From NCBI GenBank assembly GCA_001051155.2, contig JYIP02000017.1:121692-185691 (forward strand): 64,000 nt of DNA, written 5' to 3'. This stretch comes from Chrysoporthe austroafricana (taxonomy: Eukaryota; Ascomycota; Sordariomycetes; Diaporthales; Cryphonectriaceae). Positions 24,749 through 35,179 of this stretch are shown here, piece after piece. The notes below the pieces were generated by a model. It worked only from the letters and a program-made list of their open reading frames with translations, searched no databases and was not told the DNA's origin. Each line of letters starts with the position of its first letter. The stretch's first letter is position 1. The position numbers and the translations under genes are program-made.

Positions 24749-25829
24749 ATGAATAATACCTTCCGCATCCTCACGCGCGCCACGCGACAGACACCCTGCT
24801 TCACACCCGCGGCGGCATCCTTCTCCTCTTCCTCGAGAACAGTAGCGGGGCGCAGGATGTCAGGAGCGGAAGAGCTCTTCCGCACGCACGGCCTGACCAT
24901 CTTCAAGGGACTCGCGGTTGCGGTCGCGGGCGGCGCCCTCATCTCAAGACTCCTGATGGGCACGGCAGAGGCCGAGGCGCCCGGGGGCGCGAAGGTGTTT
25001 GGGCGGGCGGGGCCGGTCTTCACGAGCCTGGCCCTGCAGAGCAGCGAGGACGTGAACCACAACACGAAGCGGCTGCGATTTGCGCTGCCGGGGGACGGGG
25101 ATGTCAGTGGGCTACCGTTGACCTGTGAGTGGGCCTATCTCACCTGCATAGAAAAGGACGGACGTCTAACATTGTGCAGCCGCCCTCCTCACGGTAGCAG
25201 TGCCCAAGGGCCACATTTTCCCGGTTTTGAGGCCGTACACGCCCATCTCGCCCAGCGACCAGCCCGGCGTCGTGGACCTCATGGTGAAGCGCTATCCGGC
25301 CGGCAAGCAGTCGACGCACCTGCACTCGCTGTCCCCGGGTGACAAGGTCATGTTCGCGGTGGTGATACCGGGGTACAAGTGGACACCGAACAAGCATGAC
25401 TCCGTCACGCTCATCGCCGGTGGTGCGGGGATCACGCCGTGCTACCAGCTCATCCAGGGAATCCTGCAGAACCCGGACGATAGGACCAAGATCAGGCTTG
25501 TGTTTGGTGTCAATGCCGAGGAGGACATCCTGCTGAGGAGGGAGTTCGAGGAGTTCGAGAGCAAGTTCGGGAGGGACAGGTTCACGGCCGTGTACGCGGT
25601 GTCGAGAGGGGGGGAGGACCTGGACGGTGAGAGGTTCAGAAAGGGGTACGTCACGGAGACATTGTTGAAGGAGGTCGCTGTGCCGGCGTCAGAGCAGAAT
25701 ACCAAGGTGATGGTGTGCGGGCCACCAGGGATGGAGGAGGCGTTGCTTGGGAAGAAGGGCTTTGGAGGGCGCCAGGAGGGCATCCTGGCGAGACTGGGGT
25801 ATCGGAAGGACCAGATTCATCAGTTCTAG
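24749..25829 (+). CDS. MCR1: Mitochondrial NADH-cytochrome b5 reductase (MCR1 type)
   Basis: Exons 24749-25124 and 25180-25829 (55-bp GTGAGT...GCAG intron) encode 341 residues, typical for the family. Residues 1-35 look like a mitochondrial presequence. A hydrophobic segment at about 50-69 (IFKGLAVAVAGGALISRLL) would anchor the protein. FAD-binding features are RPYTPIS at 143-149 and the following loop; NADH-binding features are GGAGITPCYQLI and the C-terminal CGPPGMEEALLG. The enzyme passes electrons from NADH to cytochrome b5 or related acceptors at the mitochondrial outer membrane or intermembrane space. It is convergent with the crotonase gene, with only 137 bp between stop codons. Confidence 0.93.
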
Positions 25830-25966
25830 ACGTACTTAAAAATCAGCACCACCAGATAGAGGTGAAATTGAAGAGGTATGCAGCCTCGTGTATCAATCAG
25901 CAGTATGATAGCTGAACTTTCAAGCTGTTCGAATGCCCGGGCCCGTCGCCCATGGTGATGATCGCG

Positions 25967-26926
25967 TCACGTCTTCCACTCAGGCCTCCTCTTTTCCCTC
26001 CAAGCCGCAATCCCTTCCTTGGAGTCCTCACTCCTTGCATGCAGCGCCATTATCCTCCCTGCCCACCTGGCAGCATCCTCGTATCCGTCTGCACCGCCCT
26101 CATCCTCGCCTCGCCCACGCATCCCAAGCTGTGTCCAGAAAGCCCATTTCCCCACCGCCTGTGCCTGGCCTGAAGTCCCAGCAAGCCTTTCGACCACACT
26201 CTCCACCCTGTCCTCAAACGCTCTCGACCTCGTGTCTGTGCTCTCCGCATGCGCCGGCACAGGCACGACATCCAGCACGCCGCTCCCCAGCTCGGCAGCC
26301 GTAACCGCCTCGGCGGTCGCGAACATCCGGTACGCAAGGCCCGGCGGCACCCGTCTCGACACCGCGACGGCGGGGCTCGTGCAGGGCAGCCCGATGCCCA
26401 TCCCCGGCAGCTGGAACCTCGTGTCGCCCAGCGCGATGGGCACGTCGGCGGTCATGGCCAGCTGGAACCCCGCCGCGGTAGCCAGCCCCTGGACTGGGGC
26501 GACGACGACCGCGGGGGAGCGCCGGATGAGGGACATGACCTCCGCGCAGAGCGAGAACGTGCGGTGCACCTCATCGCGGGGGAGGGACGAGAGCTCGGCC
26601 AGGTCGTGCCCCGAGGAGAAGACGGGACCCGGGCTGCGCAGCACGAGGACCTGGGGTTGGCCTGCGCGCATGCGCCGCCAGGTGGGAGGGTGCGTGAGCC
26701 ACGCGTAGGGGCTGTTCGAGGTGCCGTCCGCGGCGGCCTCGAGGGTATTAAGGAGGTGTGGCCTGAAGGGCGGGAGGAGCAGAAGCTGGCCCGTCTCAGG
26801 GCATCTCAGGTGGGCGTGCAGCTGCTTGCGTAGATCGCAGAGGACTGAGAGGGAGAGGGCGTTGCGCCTAGCAGGATTCGAGAGGTGGACATAGGCTGCT
26901 CTGGCAGGAAGCTTTGGGAGGCTCAT
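25967..26926 (-). CDS. ECHDC3-like crotonase-fold protein
   Basis: A single exon of 319 residues on the minus strand. The crotonase fold is shown by SSGHDLAEL (first oxyanion-hole strand) and the GLATAAGFQLAMTADV loop with the second oxyanion-hole Gly. The segment RFQLPGMGIGLPCTSPAVAVSR resembles ECHDC3 rather than classical enoyl-CoA hydratase, where the catalytic Glu of FxxPE would be; here the position reads PG. Hydratase activity by the standard two-Glu mechanism is therefore unlikely, and the substrate is unknown. The N-terminus (KLPARAAYVHLSNPARRNAL) starts directly at the fold with little presequence. The C-terminus ends in the basic REKRRPEWKT. It converges on the MCR1-type gene. Confidence 0.85.
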   Translation of the reverse strand: MSLPKLPARAAYVHLSNPARRNALSLSVLCDLRKQLHAHLRCPETGQLLLLPPFRPHLLNTLEAAADGTSNSPYAWLTHPPTWRRMRAGQPQVLVLRSPGPVFSSGHDLAELSSLPRDEVHRTFSLCAEVMSLIRRSPAVVVAPVQGLATAAGFQLAMTADVPIALGDTRFQLPGMGIGLPCTSPAVAVSRRVPPGLAYRMFATAEAVTAAELGSGVLDVVPVPAHAESTDTRSRAFEDRVESVVERLAGTSGQAQAVGKWAFWTQLGMRGRGEDEGGADGYEDAARWAGRIMALHARSEDSKEGIAAWREKRRPEWKT

Positions 26927-27203
26927 CCTGTAATCTGACTGATCTGCCTTACCTTGCAGCCCTGCTTGAGCCGGCTCTAGACTACCACGGGGAAGATGAG
27001 GATGGTAATGTATGCTGTCGTCGTCGATGAGGAGCGCAGGTGAGTGGTCCGTGCATCTGGCATTGATAGCCCGACGCCTCCTCTGTCATCATACCACCCC
27101 CCTTGTATCAAGTCATTTCCGCTGAATTTGTTCTGATACCTCCTTCACATACCGCTTTGACTCACCACGACCTCGGACTTCTCGCTTAACACACTCCCAT
27201 ATC

Positions 27204-28519
27204 ATGGCCTGTCGCTTGCTCTCAGCATGTTCCCGCCATCATGTTCAAGGCAACCTATGCTCGTCCCCTCTAGGTCTCAGGTCCCACCTATTCGACCGTC
27301 CTAGACAGGGTGAAGCTCTCACCGCGGGTTTCCTCACCTCCGACCACGGGCACTTCTCAAGATACGCATAAGCTGTCAGTATCGCTCAGGAGGAAACTTA
27401 AGAACTTTCGCGGGCGTCGAGGAGTCTTGGCGGGCGTGGTGGAAACCATCCAAGTGACGATCCACGCCTCTGACCGAAAAGTCCTATCGTCGAAATGGGT
27501 TACGAAGGGAACCAGAGTCACATGTCAAGATCCCGCTTGGATAGGCCAGAAGCGATCAAGACAGGCTTTAAGCAGGCATACGTCACCGGCATCGCTTAGC
27601 ACGACCTCAACATTTTCCCGTCAGACAACCGGATTAACGCCGCGGATCAAGAGGGAGATGAGAAAGGCAGAGAAGCAAGGTGGGGATTCTCCCCAGAATT
27701 TCAGCGCCACAGGCCGAGCTTCCTCTTCATCAACACGCATCACTTGGCCCAGGGGCCGAACAGCAAGACCACAGCCCGGAGACGAGAGCTCCGACCAAGC
27801 CCAGACCTCCCGGGTCAAGACTTACGAGTCTGATCCTGCATCATTTGTCGCTCACAAGAAGATCATCGAGAAGCTTACGGGTTATACCTTCCGGGACGAC
27901 GCCCTGCTCAAAGAGGCCATCTCATTGAGGATGAACCTGAGCAGCGGACGGAGAGGCTTGCATCCCACCCAGCTGCACCTGGCACAGATCGGCGATGCCA
28001 ATCTCAGGGAGATTTACTACGCACACAACTTCCCGCGGACCGGAAATGCAAGGCTTACGGGTCCTTCAATGTCATCGGGTCCAACACCTCACTGGCCTAC
28101 GCTGCCAACGTCTGGGGGCTGCCGGCACTTTTGCGTGAGTGGGATGGCCCGAGTTTACCTCCACAATGGCGGCTAGGTACTACGGCACGTTGATGGAGGC
28201 GATCTGGGGCGTTGTGTTCATCGATTCGAATAAGAATCATGAGAGCACCAAGCGGGCAGTGATGAATCTGCTAAGCCTCGATGAGGAGCAAAAGAAAGCA
28301 GGAACGTCCTTGGACCCCGACATCATTATTAGGCGCTCAGTCCTGGCAGCGCCGCACCGGCTGTCACCACATCTGCTGCATCAGTTGCAACGTCAGGAGG
28401 TGAGAATGGAGAAGAGAGAAAGAGAGAGTGTCGATCAGACGGCCCAAGAAGGCTTGATGGCAAGCGCGCCCGTGGCAGGCCGTCTTCGAAGCAGGATTGC
28501 CAAGTTTCTTGGATTCTGA
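27204..28519 (+). pseudogene. RNase III-like gene, frame-broken
   Basis: A presequence-like start at 27204 (MACRLLSACSRHHVQG) can be joined to the downstream frame through a possible intron at 27310-27379. The RNase III similarity begins with KIIEKLTGYTFRDDALLKEAI, continues through LAQIGDANL and ends in YYGTLMEAIWGVVFID. Between these the frame changes twice: near 28060, where the family-like SFNVIGSNTSLAYAANVWGL continues in another frame, and near 28165. No GT...AG intron I tested restores the frame at either place. The signature LEFLGD reads LAQIGD, so one catalytic Glu is missing, while GD and the late Glu remain. It is either a decayed gene or has two base-calling errors. Intact fungal relatives are short RNase III-fold proteins, often mitochondrial. 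Confidence 0.6.
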
Positions 28520-28767
28520 CTCACCGAGACGAAGTAGACGAACAGTAACGAGTACGAGACACCTTATAGATCACTTAAGCGAACAATATAGGACAGAAGT
28601 CGTTTGAGCCTCGTTTATGCCGTCTTCTATCATGTCTTAGAGCCTCTCGAAAGACTCCATACACGACAGGTGCATGGGGACAGAGCGTCGTGTTTTAGAG
28701 AAGTGAGTGGAGTAGGGCCATAACAAGGTCAATACAAGTCCGAAGTAAGCCACGCACTATGGCCTTA

Positions 28768-31212
28768 TTATGAATACCTCTGCTCTACGCCTATTGTATC
28801 TGGCATCTCTAGATTGCTCCAATTCATGACATCCAACTCATCCCAGAGGGCCGTATCAAAGCTCCATGTAGACATCAGATAGTGGTCAGCTTCATTCGCT
28901 CCAGCCAGTCTGTCTGACGTCGACATGCCTTCCGTTGCTCCCGGGAACGACCCAGGTTGTGGAAAAGCCTCATCGCGCCCGGATTGTAGACGCTCCTTTG
29001 TTGGGTGTCCAGGGGAGCTCGACCACTGCGGAGTCCTTGAAAGCTCCTTCTGAGTATTGTCTGGCGAAACCTCAAGGTTCGAGCCAGCAGCCGGCTCCGT
29101 AACCTTACCCATGATTCGCCGAGCAACGTCCACGCTATTTTGGACGATGCCGAGTTGTGGAGATAACTCGGCCTCTTTGAAATGGCGACCGGAGTTCCTG
29201 TCCTCGGCATGCCTCACGAGCAGCTCAAGCAGTCCTGCGGCGTTGCGGCCTTCATCCCGCCCAGCTCCGGAAAAATTTCGCAGAAGAGCACATATCTGCA
29301 AAGCCTTCTGAAGAGCCATCACCTTTTCATCAGCAGAGAGTATCTTCGTGTCGAGATTATCAACAGCTATGGTCTTGACTAAACATAGCGCAGCAGTGAC
29401 GATGACGCGGAGTTGATGCTTGGGATACGACTCCAAGTCCCTTGTGACTTCCCATGCTGGAGTAGGGGGGAGGTGACCTTCCTTTGGGGTTTCATTCGGT
29501 GAGAAGACGATGAGGTCGACGACCCGTGTAGCAGCCTCGAAACTCTGATATCGCGCGGTTTGTAGCTCGGCGGGCTGCAACCTGGACTCACGTTGGACAT
29601 TGCTTGAGACCGTAGCAATGCAGAGGTGCAGCCTTGTCGCAAAAAAGCTGGTCTCTAGCCACAATGAGATATTTTCCGACCAATTGCTTCTTATAACGTC
29701 AAGATCATGCCGTAGCAGATTGGACAGCGCATGGTGTGGTTGGCCAGAGCTGGACTCATCGATGATCGTGGTTGCTCTGATCCAGTACTCTTGCAGCTCG
29801 GCCGACCACAGGAAATCTGGTGGTACGTGGCCCTCGAGACTTTGCCGGATGGATAACGCCTTACTGGCAACCACACTCATAGGCGGTGGCAGGCCGAGAG
29901 TCGCGGCTAGGCTATCCACAGTCGCGTCAGCAGCGCCATCTTCAGATCGGCAAAGTTCATTCGCGACATCAAGATGACTTACGACGTGCTGACCACAAAA
30001 CAGCCGAGCCATGTCTTCTTCCGCATGATCGGATCCCCTGTCCAGCCTTTTGAGACGTCCCATTTTCCGTGGGAACCCGACCGTGGTAGATCTGCCCGTC
30101 CTAAGCACGTCTGCATCGCCGCCGCCACCGCTATGCTGCAATAGGTCCAGGACGGGTCTTCCAACTGCCGCTGGACGGACAACGGCCAGAAACATATGAT
30201 CAGCAGACCCTGGATGGCGTGTACCGATCGTATCGAGGTGACAAGCTGAGCCGCTAAGAGGTGCCTGACTGGCTGAATTAGTTTCTCAAATAAGGGATTC
30301 CGAGCTCCTCGCGCGGCGGTTATGATGACGGCCCAGAAAAGAAGAGGGCTATCATCGAAGACAGTATCAAGGCTTCTTTGAACGTCCAGTATTGGAAGGT
30401 GCTGAAAGTAACGGTCCAAAAAGCTGTAATGTTTGGGTGCTCAGCATAGTGCACCCTTCGCGTGGTAGTATAGTCACTGACGATAGACGTACTGTTTGAA
30501 AAGCTCTTTCGCTGACTGTCGATCGATATAAACACCGTGGAGGTGGAAAGATGTGGCCGGACTAATCGCCGTCGCGGTCGAAGCTGGTGTCAATGCTATC
30601 GAGGGGTGCGACGGTGGCAACAGAGAGCTTTCTGGAGTGGATGTATGTGGAGTCTCTGAATCCCCAGCTTTATGCGGCTGGTGTCCCGAACTGAGATCAC
30701 AGTTGCGCTGGTCCTCGGAGACCAGAGCAACGTTCATCGGGCTCCCGCGACGGATAGAGTGCACGAGACTTTCTAGTTGCTCCTTCTCTTGGGTAAGTTT
30801 TTCCAAGGCACTGAGGGTCGAGATATGTCAAAATCGAGATCGTGCTTCTCTACAGCTTCCAGACTTGGACTTTACCCTCGAACAACTTTTCTCTTGAAGC
30901 CAGGATCGCAGATGCAGGCTCTCTTCTGCTTTTCGCATCTTGAACACGGGTATGGGGACCGCTTCAACGCGTCGCACTTTAGCTGCATTGTTCTCCTGCA
31001 TGTCAGGCTAGTGCTCTCCTCTGTTGGCCGCACAGGACAGCACGCACCTTCACCTGGCGGCATGTCGTGCATGCCATCGAAGACCGTTTGGCGGCCGCTG
31101 CTCGCTTTGGAATTTGAATTGTGGATGACGTAGACATCGTGTCTAGATCTGTTGATGCTATCCGGCTCTGGCTCTGACCTGAACGGCAGTTGGCGCCGTA
31201 TTGACGTTGCAT
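28768..31212 (-). CDS. Zn2Cys6 fungal transcription factor (five exons)
   Basis: Exons 31212-31048, 30982-30876, 30810-30493, 30423-29983 and 29911-28768 give 724 residues; all four introns are 65 to 71 bp with GT...AG ends. The zinc cluster is Cys48, 51, 58, 68, 71 and 78 (CTTCRQVK then LKCDALKRSPYPCSRCEKQKRAC), with intron 1 cutting it between residues 55 and 56. A short coiled coil (ALEKLTQEKEQLESLVHSI) follows, as expected for a dimerising regulator. The middle-homology region shows LFKHFLDRYFQHLPILD, AIQGLLIICFWPL and the splice-joined FVVSTSLAATLGLPPPMSV. An internal ATG at 31137 (MSTSSTIQ) is an alternative start. The target is unknown; the nearest divergent gene, 1.2 kb away, is the HET-domain gene. 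Confidence 0.88.
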
Positions 31213-32403
31213 GTTTTAACTACTTGAAGACATTCTCTACGGGAATAATGAGAAGTTCAAGCCTGACACCGCAAGCCCGTGAACAACGTGGCTTAGTGGA
31301 GGCTTAGATTTTAGTGCTTACCACTTGGGTATTTGGGCCCACCGTAGCAGCAACGAGCAGTGTGAGATTCTAATCATTGACAGTCGCTAGATGCATACAG
31401 TAGCTCGGAGTAATAGAGGACATTACGTCTCGAGCAGTCGTGACATGTCCATATCCAGTCTAGATCAGGTTCAAATATCCTACTCCCAAGCTAGAAGTTC
31501 GAACAGATACGTAAGGGACATCTCGATCTAATTATACTGAGGCACAGCACGGTGTGCGCTAGGATACGCCCCGGACCGCGGATGGTTCTGTCGTGCCATC
31601 CGCGGTACTGTAGGATCAAATCCCAGCTCATCAAGCGAACTTCGCTTAGAGGCGCTTCTGCCAAGCCATATCCTCACCACTATTGGAAAGCTACACTACC
31701 TGTTTCACCCGACGAGCCTCGCCTCCAGTCTCCAGCAGTAATTACAAGCAAGCACAGAGCATTGCCTAGGTAGGCAAAGACAATTACTTGTTCCTCTAGG
31801 CAGCCACGCACTAGCTGCAGGAACAGCCGAAGGAATATCCGGAGGAATACCGGGGCAGCGCGACGAGAGCTTGGTGAATTGGTCTTTACTGAGGTAAACT
31901 GTTGAATGAGAAACCATTCTGACTAATTACTGTTTTAGGGGACTGTCATCGGAAGCGTACTAAAGTCCTTCCGTGGAAAGACATACCGGCAATCCAAGCA
32001 GCCAAAGACGAATGCAATGCTTATCTAGTGAACATAGTAAGCCATAGTAAGCACCATAGTAGCTTTTGAGCAGTACATGTGCCCATGAGGATTACAGACG
32101 GCCGCTCAGCCTTAGCTACGTAGGTACCCGGTAGTTACTGTACATTTTGCCAACCGTGTGTTGGCTGGCCTTGGTTTCACTCCTCTCCTCAGCACAGTCC
32201 CCGCTATTTGCCCGAATCAACAAGTCCTTCAACTTTCGAGCAGCTGATGCTATCTTGAAGCCAAGGCATGTTTGCATAGTTTAGCTCGGCCCAGAGAGCA
32301 ACAAGTTGTGTTTAGTAATATAGCCTCCAACTTCTCTAGCATTTACAGTTGGGCTGGGTACCGCAGCTAGCTGCTGCGCGACGCCGAGGTTTACAAATCA
32401 ACC
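31213..32403. other. Divergent intergenic region (regulator / HET gene)
   Basis: An AT-richer stretch with no credible gene. It lies between two divergently read genes and must hold both promoters. The only clear structure is the inverted repeat at 31575-31606. Short AAGCGAACTTCGCTT-like sequence near 31629 resembles part of the palindrome at the end of the window. Confidence 0.6.
31575..31606. repeat. Perfect 11-bp inverted repeat, 10-nt loop
   Basis: The arms ACCGCGGATGG and CCATCCGCGGT are exact reverse complements around the loop TTCTGTCGTG. It could fold as a hairpin or be a dyad for a DNA-binding dimer; CCG/CGG triplets are typical half-sites for Zn2Cys6 proteins. Confidence 0.85.
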
Positions 32404-34745
32404 ATGGAACCTGGTGTGTCGCAGCCTCCATCGAATGTCGCACGGGAGGCAGCTGATGAGCTGCCGCCTGAGAGCAAACAGGTTTGTAGACCCGACAGCT
32501 GAGAGTCAGCCTACTAACGGCGTTACAGAAACGTGGTGAGGTGACCGGGACGCCGACACTGCAGCACGAATCGAAATGTACCAGGGAGGGTCTGCTCGTT
32601 TCTCGCGCCCACGACTCGTCAGCATGCGAGTCTTGCGGGGAGACACATTCCTACAGCGCGGTTCCAGCACCACCCACACCTGTCCTACCATCTCTACGGT
32701 CGTCCCCCCCGGACCTGGACTACGGTCCAACACCTCTCAACAAAGAGGCCGATGAGGGAGCAACAAAATCACTTGCCTCACACTCTACAGACCTGCCGTC
32801 TCAGACACTTTCCAATACAACCGAGCTCTGTGCACAATGGTGGCACTCAATCGAAGCAAAGGCGTCTAGTCCGACTTATATGGAGGATACCTTCTATACA
32901 TCTATCCAACCTGACAAGTGTCAGATACATTGCGAGGGATGCAGGGTTCTCCTGCAAGCAGTAAATCAGCTCCTCCATCTTGAACGGAATGATCACATCA
33001 TCGATTTCAGCGTCGAGGCTGGAGTTTCATGGAGGTCCTGTATGGAAGCTGGCTCTGGACATTCAAATGTCACTACCAGCCCATCTCAGCATATCAAGAG
33101 GGCTGCTTTCTTAGTCATCCATAGGAGGCGATCCCTTCGTATGGATAAGGCCGTCTTGTACGCGATTGAAGGTTAGTAATACTACTTCCTTTCAGTACTA
33201 ATCAGCTTGCTTATCATGCTTCAACTCACAGGTACGCCAAATCCATAGAATCTAGAAGCTTGCTTCGCCTCTGGAGAGTCCGCAGGATCCGCTACCGCCA
33301 TGGCTATGGCACGTTACTGGTTGGAGATGTGTGTGAGAGAACACTCGAGAAGGAGGTGCGGATTCCCTAAAGATTCAGTTCTGCCAACACGGGTCCTCGA
33401 CCTAGGTCATAGTAATTCCAGCACTATTTTCCTGCGCGAGTCAAACGGCATGTCAGGACGTTATATATGTCTCAGTTACTGCTGGGGACGGGGCGACTTT
33501 ATCAAAACAACCCCAGACACTCTCGAATCCCACAAGCGTGGCATTGAAGAAAAACATCTACCACGAACCTTTCGAGACGTTATCCATATCGCTCGCGCGC
33601 TAGAAGTGCAATATTTATGGATCGACGCGCTCTGTATTATTCAAGAGGAAGCAGACAAAGCCGACTGGAAGATTCAATCCGGTCGCATGGCCGATATCTA
33701 CCGCAACTCCTACCTCACCGTGGTTGCCACCTCAGCAAATTCAGTCCTCAGTGGCTGCTTCACTAAACAAGAGCACGATATCAACTTAGGGCCTGTCAAG
33801 ATGCGCCTAATGGATCATTTCCCAAACAGGGCGACTCCAGGAAACTCTGCCAACTTCCCTCTGTTGACACGAGCATGGACATACCAGGAGCGCATATTGG
33901 CACCTCGGGTGCTTCACTTCGGCCACAAGGAAATGGTATGGGAGTGCCTCGAGCATCGCACGTGCGAGTGCGGGCAGTCAAGTTATCTGCGGGACGAGGT
34001 GCGGAAGAGCGAATACCATGATCGAATTTCCAAGTTCCAGTCAGACGTATATCACAGTCCACACCAGGCGTGGCGTTTGGTAGTCGTGCAGTACTCCTCG
34101 TTGCAACTAACTTATCCCGCAGACAAGCTGCCCGCACTTTCCGGGATAGCAGAGGAGATGCGGCGCAAAAGCGGACAGGAGTATTTAGCTGGCCTATGGA
34201 GAGATACGATGGTGATGGATATGTGCTGGTATTTAGAACACCGCTCTTGGAAGAAAGGGGAATGGCGGGCGCCGACCTGGTCTTGGGCCTCCGTCGACGG
34301 ACCCGTCCAGTACAATTACGCTCTCTGTATAGGCGGATTTCCACCTCTAACGATCGAACAATACGCGAAGGTTCTCAATGCGGAGTGTCCTCTGGTCGAC
34401 CCTGTACATGCGCCCACAGGCCAGGTTAAGGAGGGCGGATTTGTCGAATTGGAGTGTTCCATGATCTCTGCTGAGCTGAGGGACCAGAAGCTTCACGTTG
34501 GCTCTGCAGTGCTGGAATGGCACTCTGACGAGAGGTGTGAGGTAGAAGAATATGGGCAGTATTATGTTATTCCAATGGTAACAGCGAATGGTTGCTTCCA
34601 CGGACTGGTTATCAAGCCTAGAAATCAGGGTCCAGAGCAGGATCAGAAGATGCTCAGAATCGGGCTAGCAACCAATGAGGTCCCCCTGCAATGGGAAACT
34701 GGTGAGGTCTGGAATCGTGAGAAGCGAAAAGTTCAGATATTTTAG
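32404..34745 (+). CDS. HET-domain protein (heterokaryon incompatibility type)
   Basis: Proposed exons 32404-32481, 32529-33171 and 33256-34745 give 736 residues. The HET domain lies at about 309-455: YICLSYCWG, LPRTFRDVIHIARAL, YLWIDALCIIQ and GRMADIYRNSYLTVVATSAN are the classic blocks, followed by RAWTYQERILAPRVLHFG. HET proteins trigger cell death when unlike hyphae fuse. The second intron is unsure. A good acceptor at 33231 gives an in-frame TAG at 33246-33248, whereas the next AG, at 33255, skips it and restores the frame. The alternative is that translation starts at ATG 33300, which has a strong ACCGCCATGG context, giving a 481-residue protein. The gene converges on the CYP505 gene, 434 bp away. 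Confidence 0.8.
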
Positions 34746-35179
34746 TTAATATCATGGCTTAAAAATCTCTTCTCGCATGGCTATATAAACATGTATCGGA
34801 ATACAAGGTATTGATCAAATCTAATGTTCATCAGCTTTAATTGTAACGGAGATTTAATTTGTTATGTAGACGTTACTTAATCACATCCGTTGCTCGTTAT
34901 TACAAATGGCCTTCTCATAATTATATGCAGAGTTTGGAGTCGTGTTACGACCTGAGGTCGTTGCCTCAGTTCCTTACGTGACCGGAAGAATATCTTCTCT
35001 TGCAAATTCGTTAATTACAGAACCCTCGGTTCTTGCGATGCTCGTCCTGACTTGTCACATAGACACCGGGGATGCGTATCCCCTGACTTTTGTTGTACGG
35101 CTTAGAAGCTAAGGCAGTGACGCTGCTGAACGTTGATTATCGATCCTCCTCAGGCATAAGCTACTTTTATCAAGTGAGG
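34746..35179. other. Convergent intergenic region
   Basis: AT-rich 3' flanks of the HET gene and the CYP505 gene. No gene or repeat is seen. Confidence 0.6.
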
